This document shows, piece after piece, positions 59,363-64,000 of a DNA stretch of 64,000 bases. The notes under the pieces are model-generated. The model did not search any database. It saw only the letters and a list, made by a program, of their open reading frames with translations, and was not told the DNA's origin. A program made the translations under genes and the position numbers. Positions within the stretch are counted from its first letter, which is position 1. Every line of letters begins with the position of its first letter. Origin of the DNA: Roseibacterium beibuensis (GTDB lineage Bacteria; Pseudomonadota; Alphaproteobacteria; Rhodobacterales; Rhodobacteraceae). The stretch is from positions 62,001 to 126,000 of the forward strand of contig NZ_BAABHW010000006.1 of the NCBI RefSeq assembly GCF_039542305.1, written 5' to 3'.

Positions 59363-60547
59363 ATGACCCAAAACGATTACAGCTTCGATTGGACGATCGC
59401 CCCGGAAACACCGGAAACCTTCTTCGGCGAGTATTTCGAAAAGAAGCCGATGGTCGTACGTCGCAACGACCCCGAGTATTACGGCGATCTGCTGACCTAC
59501 GAAGACATCGACCGGGTCATCACGACGATGGGTCTGCACCACCCCGAGATCAACGTGACAAAGGCCGGCGGCAACATAACGCCCGAGGATTTCGTCTACG
59601 AATCCGGCCTTGTCGATCCGGTTCGGGTGAACCAGCTCTTCGATGAAGGAGCGACGGTGATCCTGTCGGGTCTGCACGACCGCCTGCCGAAACTGGCACG
59701 TTACTGCCGCGCGCTGGAGCAGGTCATGTCCTGTCGTGTGCAGACGAATATCTACATGACGCAAGCCCAGACCCAGGGGTTCAAGGCGCATTACGACAAT
59801 CACGATGTGGTCGTTCTGCAACTGTCGGGCACGAAAGAGTGGCGGATCTACGACACGCCGGTGGAGCTGCCGCTGAACAGCCAGGCCTTCAATCCGCATG
59901 ACGTGGAGATCGGGCAAGAGACCGACCGCTTCCTTCTGCATCCGGGCGACATGCTCTATGTGCCGCGCGGGCTGGCCCATGACGCGGTGGCGACCGGTGA
60001 ACCGTCGCTGCACATCACCACTGGCCTGATGCTGCATACCTGGGCCGACCTGATGGTCGAGGCGGTGCAGGTCATGGCGCATGACGATGCAGCGTTTCGC
60101 CGGGCCCTGCCCCCGGGCTTTGCAAGCGCGGGCTTCGACGCAAGCGCCCATGCCGGCACGTTCGATGCGCTGGTCAAGCGTCTGGGAGAGGCGCCGCTGG
60201 CAAAGCTGCTGGCCAGCTTCAAGATGGAATTCCTGATGAACCGCATGCCGAGGGTCGAGGGGCAGATGGCGCAACTGGCCAGGCTGGATGGCCTGACGGT
60301 GGAGGCTCAGGTCGGTGCGCGGCCGCATGTAATCTACGACCTCGCGCATCTGGAAGAGGACGGGCAGGTGCGCCTCGTGGCGCAGGGCACCGAGGTCATC
60401 ATGCCCGATTTTGCCCGCGAGGCGCTGGAATACGCGATCACCACGCCAACGTTCCGCATCGCCGACATGCCCGGGGAGCTCGACGATGCCGGCAAGGTGG
60501 TTCTGGTAAAGCGGCTGGTCCGCGAAGGCCTGATGGTGGTGCACTGA
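59363..60547 (+). CDS. JmjC/cupin-type ribosomal oxygenase-like protein
   Basis: A 394-residue Fe(II)/2-oxoglutarate dioxygenase of the ROX type. Metal ligands H143 and D145 in GFKAHYDNHDVVVLQLSG and distal H206 in LYVPRGLAHDAV match E. coli YcfD/RoxA (H125, D127, H187) in spacing. KEWRIYDTP supplies the oxoglutarate-side residues. The winged C-terminal region is helical. RoxA hydroxylates an Arg of ribosomal protein L16; the substrate here is inferred. The start ATG 59363 fits the conserved N-terminus. Confidence 0.88.
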   Translation: MTQNDYSFDWTIAPETPETFFGEYFEKKPMVVRRNDPEYYGDLLTYEDIDRVITTMGLHHPEINVTKAGGNITPEDFVYESGLVDPVRVNQLFDEGATVILSGLHDRLPKLARYCRALEQVMSCRVQTNIYMTQAQTQGFKAHYDNHDVVVLQLSGTKEWRIYDTPVELPLNSQAFNPHDVEIGQETDRFLLHPGDMLYVPRGLAHDAVATGEPSLHITTGLMLHTWADLMVEAVQVMAHDDAAFRRALPPGFASAGFDASAHAGTFDALVKRLGEAPLAKLLASFKMEFLMNRMPRVEGQMAQLARLDGLTVEAQVGARPHVIYDLAHLEEDGQVRLVAQGTEVIMPDFAREALEYAITTPTFRIADMPGELDDAGKVVLVKRLVREGLMVVH

Positions 60548-60587
60548 CCCGGACAAGGGTTTCGCCGCGCTTCGCGCGTCGACCGAT

Positions 60588-60641
60588 GCGAGGGGGTGCT
60601 ACCCCCTCGCGCTCCCCCGGAGTTTTCTTGCCAAGATGAAG
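60588..60641. repeat. Dispersed intergenic hairpin repeat, copy B
   Basis: A 10-bp perfect stem GCGAGGGGGT/ACCCCCTCGC (60588-60597 with 60601-60610, loop GCT) is followed by GCTCCCCCGGAGTTTTC and GCCAAGATGAAG. It corresponds to copy A at 11320-11370. It lies between the convergent oxygenase and ppsA genes, in the same orientation relative to a minus-strand gene end as copy A. Confidence 0.75.
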
Positions 60642-60707
60642 CAGCATTGACTCGGTGCCAAAGGCGACGCCCGCCTGAGGCAAGGGGTGGGGCCGTGACC
60701 TGACCCG

Positions 60708-63092
60708 TCACTCGGCCTCGGCTGCTGCAACGTTCTCCTTGACCAGATAGAACGTATCCGGCGTGACCGAGATCGTGTCGATCCCGGCCTCGACCAGCAA
60801 ACGCGCGAACTCGGGATCGTTGGACGGGGCCTGCCCGCAGAGCCCCACATTGCGACCCGACGCATGGGCGCGTTCGATCACCTGCCGGATCATCCACAGG
60901 ACAGCCGGGTCGCGTTCACGGAAGAGATCCGCCAATTCGCCGGAGTCGCGGTCGACCCCGAGGGTCAGCTGCGTCAGGTCGTTCGACCCGATCGAGAACC
61001 CGTCGAACCGTTTGGCGAATTCCTCTGCAAGGATCACGTTCGATGGAATCTCGCACATCACATAGACTTGCAGGCCGTTTTCGCCGCGCTTGAGCCCCGC
61101 TTCCTCCATGACCGTGAGAACGCCATCGGCCTCCTCCGGCGTCCGGCAGAACGGGATCATCACGATCACGTTGGTGAACCCCATCTCATCGCGCAGATGC
61201 TTGATGGCCGCGCATTCCATGAGGAAGCCGGGCTTGTATTGCGGCGTCGTGTACCGCGCCGCGCCGCGAAAGCCGATCATGGGGTTTTCTTCCTGTGGCT
61301 CGAATCCCGCACCGCCCAGGAGCGCGGCGTATTCGTTCGTCTTGAAATCGCTCATCCGCACGATGGCAGGCTCGGGCCAGACGGTGGCGGCGATCTGGGC
61401 AAGACCGCGGGCAAGCGATTGAACGAAGAAGTCGCGCGGGCTGTCGAAGCCGCGGCTGATAGTGGCGATCTGGGCCTGCGTCCGAGGATCGAGCACGGAG
61501 GGATCATGCAGCGCCATGGGATGCGCGCGGATCGTGTTGGCGATGACAAACTCCATCCGCGCAAGCCCGACACCCGCCGCAGGCAGGCGCCACCAACGGG
61601 TGGCCGAGGCCGGGTTGGCGAGGTTCAGCATCACCCGTGTTTTCGTGTCGGGTGGGGTGACCTGCCGAACCTCTTCGACAGAGATCTTGGCCCGGCCCTC
61701 ATGAACGGTGCCGTCGGCCCCTTCGGCGCAATTGACGGTCACCTCCTGCCCATCGGTCAAAAGCGCGGTCGCGGTGCCGGTGCCGACAATAGCAGGCAAG
61801 CCCAACTCGCGGCTGACGATTGCGGCGTGGCTGGTGCGCCCGCCGGAGTCGGTCACGATGGCCGAAGCGCGCTTCATGATCGGCACCCAATCCGGGTCGG
61901 TGGTGCCGGTGACAAGAACCGCCCCGTCGATGAAGCGGTCGATCTGCTCGGCCGAGCGGATGACGCAGACCGGCCCGGCGGCTGCGCCGTTGCCGATGGA
62001 CAGACCGCGGAGCAGAACGGGGCCTGCGTTATGAACCTGATAGCTTCGCAACAAGCTTTCGTCGGCACGGGATTGCACCGTTTCGGGGCGCGCCTGCACG
62101 ATGAACAACTCACCCGTGTCGCCATCGCGGGCCCATTCCATGTCCATCGGGCAGCCATAATGCGCCTCGATCCGCGCGGCGTAGCGGGCGAGTTCGACGA
62201 TCTCGGGGTCGGACAGAACGAAGCGATCGCGTTCGTCCTGTGTCGTTTCGATATTGACGGTCGGGTGTTCGTCATCCTCGCCATAGATCATCTTGATCTC
62301 TTTCGCGCCGAGGGTCTTTTCGATGACCGGCGACAGCGCGGGATCGTCGAGAAGCGGCTTGAACACTTCGTATTCGTCGGGGGTCACGGCGCCCTGCACG
62401 ACATTCTCGCCAAGCCCCCAGGCGGCATTGATCAGAACCAGCTTGTCGAAGCCCGTTTCGGTGTCGATGGAGAACATCACGCCCGACCCACCGGTGTCGG
62501 AGCGCACCATCTGCTGCACCCCCACGGACAGCGCGACAGCGAGATGATCGAAGCCCTGAACGCGACGGTAGCTGAGCGCACGGTCAGTGAAGAGCGAAGC
62601 ATAACACCGGCGGCACGCGTCGAGCAGCGCGTCAGCCCCCTGGATATTCAGAAACGTCTCCTGCAGGCCGGCGAAACTGGCATCGGGCAGGTCCTCGGCA
62701 TTGGCCGAGGATCGGACCGCAACCGACAACTCCGGCGTACCGGCGCGCTCGGATAATGCGGCATAGGCCGACAGGATCGCCTCGCGGATGTCATCCGGCC
62801 ATGTGCCGCGCAGGATCATGGAACGGATCGCCTCGCCCGTTTCGTGGAGGCTGGCCCGCTCGGCGTCCCATTCGGCGATGGCGCCCGAGATCGCGGCGCG
62901 CAAATCGTTGTGGTCGATGAAACGCCAGAAGGCGTCCGCAGTGGTGGCAAAACCCGGCGGCACGCGAATACCTGCGCTGGAGAGGTTCTGGACCATCTCG
63001 CCAAGCGACGCGTTCTTGCCGCCGACCACGCCGACATCCCCGCGTACCAGGTCGTCGAACCAGATCACACTGGCCTCTGATGTTGCTGTCAT
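60708..63092 (-). CDS. ppsA: Phosphoenolpyruvate synthase
   Basis: A 794-residue PEP synthase (E. coli 792) making PEP from pyruvate and ATP. N-terminal ATP-grasp domain: VGGKNASLGEMVQNLSSAGIRVPPGFATTADAF, VAVRSSANAEDLPDASFAGLQETFLN. Phospho-His about H422 in GGRTSHAAIVSRELGLPAIVGT. The C-terminal barrel has LMEFVIANT-like GLARMEFVI, FRGAARY, SIGSNDLTQLTLGVDRD and Cys in GLCGQAPSNDPEF. Length and N-terminal start fit PpsA better than PPDK. GGGAGGA precedes ATG. An FnrL-like box is 59-72 bp upstream, so low-oxygen control is possible. Confidence 0.94.
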   Translation of the reverse strand: MTATSEASVIWFDDLVRGDVGVVGGKNASLGEMVQNLSSAGIRVPPGFATTADAFWRFIDHNDLRAAISGAIAEWDAERASLHETGEAIRSMILRGTWPDDIREAILSAYAALSERAGTPELSVAVRSSANAEDLPDASFAGLQETFLNIQGADALLDACRRCYASLFTDRALSYRRVQGFDHLAVALSVGVQQMVRSDTGGSGVMFSIDTETGFDKLVLINAAWGLGENVVQGAVTPDEYEVFKPLLDDPALSPVIEKTLGAKEIKMIYGEDDEHPTVNIETTQDERDRFVLSDPEIVELARYAARIEAHYGCPMDMEWARDGDTGELFIVQARPETVQSRADESLLRSYQVHNAGPVLLRGLSIGNGAAAGPVCVIRSAEQIDRFIDGAVLVTGTTDPDWVPIMKRASAIVTDSGGRTSHAAIVSRELGLPAIVGTGTATALLTDGQEVTVNCAEGADGTVHEGRAKISVEEVRQVTPPDTKTRVMLNLANPASATRWWRLPAAGVGLARMEFVIANTIRAHPMALHDPSVLDPRTQAQIATISRGFDSPRDFFVQSLARGLAQIAATVWPEPAIVRMSDFKTNEYAALLGGAGFEPQEENPMIGFRGAARYTTPQYKPGFLMECAAIKHLRDEMGFTNVIVMIPFCRTPEEADGVLTVMEEAGLKRGENGLQVYVMCEIPSNVILAEEFAKRFDGFSIGSNDLTQLTLGVDRDSGELADLFRERDPAVLWMIRQVIERAHASGRNVGLCGQAPSNDPEFARLLVEAGIDTISVTPDTFYLVKENVAAAEAE

Positions 63093-63150
63093 GTGTCGTT
63101 TCCTCCCGATCCTGTCGGAAGAGGGTCGGACAGACTACCGAGGCGCAGCC

Positions 63151-63164
63151 TTGATACACGTCAA
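63151..63164. promoter_or_regulatory. FnrL-like box upstream of ppsA
   Basis: TTGATACACGTCAA fits TTGAY-N4-RTCAA exactly, flanked by CC and GG to give CCTTGA-N6-TCAAGG. It lies between the tRNA-Arg 3' end and ppsA. An FNR-activated start about 41 bp downstream would fall near 63116, leaving a leader of about 24 bases. Confidence 0.6.
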
Positions 63165-63189
63165 GGTTGATCAGGTTTCGCGCAGAAGA

Positions 63190-63266
63190 TGGTGACCCCG
63201 GCAGGACTCGAACCTGCAACCTATCCCTTAGGAGGGGATTGCTCTATCCAGTTGAGCCACGGGGCC
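63190..63266 (-). tRNA. tRNA-Arg (anticodon CCU)
   Basis: A 77-base tRNA read on the minus strand. Acceptor GGCCCCG pairs with CGGGGTC (one G-T), the D stem is GCTC/GAGC, anticodon stem ATCCC/GGGAT with loop CTCCTAA (anticodon CCT, decoding AGG), variable loop AGGTT, T stem GCAGG/CCTGC with TTCGAGT loop, discriminator A and encoded CCA. All arms are intact. No neighbouring integrase, although tRNA-Arg genes are common integration sites. Confidence 0.97.
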
Positions 63267-63353
63267 GATGCCCCCTTGTCGGGCATTTCGATCGGTCACG
63301 CAACCTTGCCCGAGCCGGGTTGCGGTCGGGGCCACGTGGCGCGTATCAATGGA

Positions 63354-63367
63354 TGATAGCGCTACCC
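63354..63367. promoter_or_regulatory. Possible LacI-family operator
   Basis: TGATAGC-GCTACCC has a central CG and five of seven symmetric positions, the usual design of LacI-family sites. It is centred 60 bp upstream of the LacI-type gene. A hairpin-forming CGCAACC/GGTTGCG repeat lies at 63299-63324. Autoregulation is an inference. Confidence 0.4.
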
Positions 63368-63419
63368 TGGCAGGACGACCCCTTTGCGCGGACGCAACCC
63401 TTTTGACGGAAAACCGCAG

Positions 63420-64000
63420 ATGACCCTGCGCGACGTGGCCGAGGCCGCGGGCGTGTCGGAAATGACGGTCAGCCGCGTGCTGCGCCAGCGCGGGGATGTT
63501 TCGGAGAAAACCCGGGAACGGGTCTTCGCCGCGGCACGCCAGCTGGGCTACGTGCCCAACAAGATCGCGGGCGCGCTGGCCTCGAACCGGGTGAACCTGG
63601 TGGGGGTCGTGATCCCGTCCCTGTCGAACATGGTCTTTCCCGATGTCCTGGGCGGAATCGGCGAGGTGCTTGGAGAAACCTCCCTCCAGCCGGTGATCGG
63701 CACGTCGCGCTACGATCCCGAGCAGGAAGAGAAAGTCATCTACGAGATGCTGAGCTGGCGTCCCTCCGGCCTGATCGTGTCGGGGTTGGAGCATACCGAT
63801 GCCGCCCGCGCGATGATGGCGAATGCGGGTATCCCGGTGGTCGAGGTGATGGACGTGGATGGCGAGCCCGTCGCCGCGGCGGTGGGCATCAGCCACGAGG
63901 CGGCCGGCCGGGCCATGGCGCGCGAGATCGCGGCGCGCGGGTATCGGCGGATCGGCTATCTCGGCTCGTCTTCCATTGCCGATCACCGGGCGCAAAAACG
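63420..64000 (+). CDS. LacI-family transcriptional regulator (5' part)
   Basis: The 3' end is cut by the window edge after about 193 codons. The N-terminal helix-turn-helix is complete: LRDVAEAAGVSEMTVSRVLRQRGDVSEKTRERVFAAARQLGYVPNKIAGALASNR, with hinge and start of the periplasmic-binding-like domain (VGVVIPSLSNMVFPDVLGGIGEVL, LIVSGLEHTDAARAMM). The pattern is closest to the GntR (gluconate) branch of LacI, but the effector cannot be known. ACGGA precedes ATG 63420 by 9 bases; the frame is open upstream, with TTG 63384 as an alternative. Confidence 0.9.
   Translation, partial: MTLRDVAEAAGVSEMTVSRVLRQRGDVSEKTRERVFAAARQLGYVPNKIAGALASNRVNLVGVVIPSLSNMVFPDVLGGIGEVLGETSLQPVIGTSRYDPEQEEKVIYEMLSWRPSGLIVSGLEHTDAARAMMANAGIPVVEVMDVDGEPVAAAVGISHEAAGRAMAREIAARGYRRIGYLGSSSIADHRAQK

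Noticed and set aside
60864..62756. A 630-codon plus-strand open frame opposite ppsA
   Set aside because: Antisense to an intact PEP synthase; no motif, and rich in His, Arg and Gly.
63190..63266. tRNA-Arg as a possible integration (att) site for a mobile element
   Set aside because: No integrase, direct repeat of the tRNA end, or change in base composition is visible on either side within the window.
1..64000. CRISPR array, insertion sequence, prophage or conjugative genes
   Set aside because: No regularly spaced repeats, transposase, integrase or phage structural genes were found on either strand; the HNH protein alone is not evidence for phage DNA.

Overview
The window is a gene-dense stretch (about 60 protein genes, one tRNA, very high G+C with G/C-rich third codon positions) of a Gram-negative alphaproteobacterial chromosome. 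The gene content points to Rhodobacterales, in the Rhodobacteraceae/Roseobacter sense: DUF3035, DUF3576, DUF2125 and DUF4170 proteins, a CcrM-type GANTC methyltransferase, a general porin, lipid A/Kdo genes, and FnrL-like TTGA-N6-TCAA boxes. No prophage, insertion sequence, CRISPR array, integrase or rRNA was seen. Genus assignment is not possible from the sequence alone.

Layout. 1-10.8 kb (+): end of an RsmB-like rRNA methylase, heparinase II/III-like protein, purH, lspA, DUF3035 lipoprotein, a pair of M16 peptidases (second one degenerate), mutL and rmuC, closed by a bidirectional hairpin. 10.8-17.3 kb: free-Met-sulfoxide reductase and thiolase (-), an STAS/anti-sigma-kinase pair (+), a gamma-glutamyltransferase-like enzyme (+), hspQ (-), a decayed AEC-permease gene, an SLT-like lipoprotein (+), lolA (-). 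17.4-27.8 kb, mostly (-): ftsK, aminotransferase, amidase, then ubiH-family hydroxylase (+), and a ybbN/LON-domain/Trm112 group, xthA and an OmpR-type response regulator. 27.9-32.2 kb: ribA, DUF1330 and an L,D-transpeptidase (+) facing yggS, pagL-like deacylase and a porin (-).

32.4-44.6 kb: DUF3576 lipoprotein, the overlapping leuS-lptE-holA-gst group, a flavoprotein and HNH gene whose start codons share one CATG, an enoyl-CoA hydratase/SDR pair, DUF2125 protein, then pmbA-cysQ-DUF4170-waaA-lpxK, which ends in the Kdo transfer and lipid A 4'-kinase steps. 47.2-56.9 kb: CoA-transferase, DsbA-like protein and DciA-like protein (-), mutY and an AlkB-type hydroxylase (+), a MarR/3-hydroxybenzoate hydroxylase divergon with a duplicated operator, an NAD(P)-binding protein, ccrM with a GANTC cluster in its promoter region, and rnhB. 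57-59.2 kb is the least understood part: four small secreted or membrane proteins, including a membrane-anchored protein that ends in a winged-helix-like domain. 59.3-64 kb: a JmjC ribosomal-oxygenase-like protein, ppsA with an FnrL-like site, tRNA-Arg(CCU) and the start of a LacI-family repressor.

Functional themes are envelope biogenesis (lspA, lolA, lptE, waaA, lpxK, pagL-like, L,D-transpeptidase, porin), DNA maintenance (mutL, mutY, xthA, rmuC, ftsK, holA, dciA-like, ccrM, rnhB) and degradation of hydrocarbons or aromatics (alkB-like, mobA-like, thiolase, enoyl-CoA hydratase, CoA-transferase). The observations most worth follow-up are the membrane winged-helix module with its overlapping secreted partner gene, the internally deleted AEC gene, the ccrM GANTC cluster, the duplicated mobA operator, and two copies of a hairpin repeat whose stems differ but still pair.
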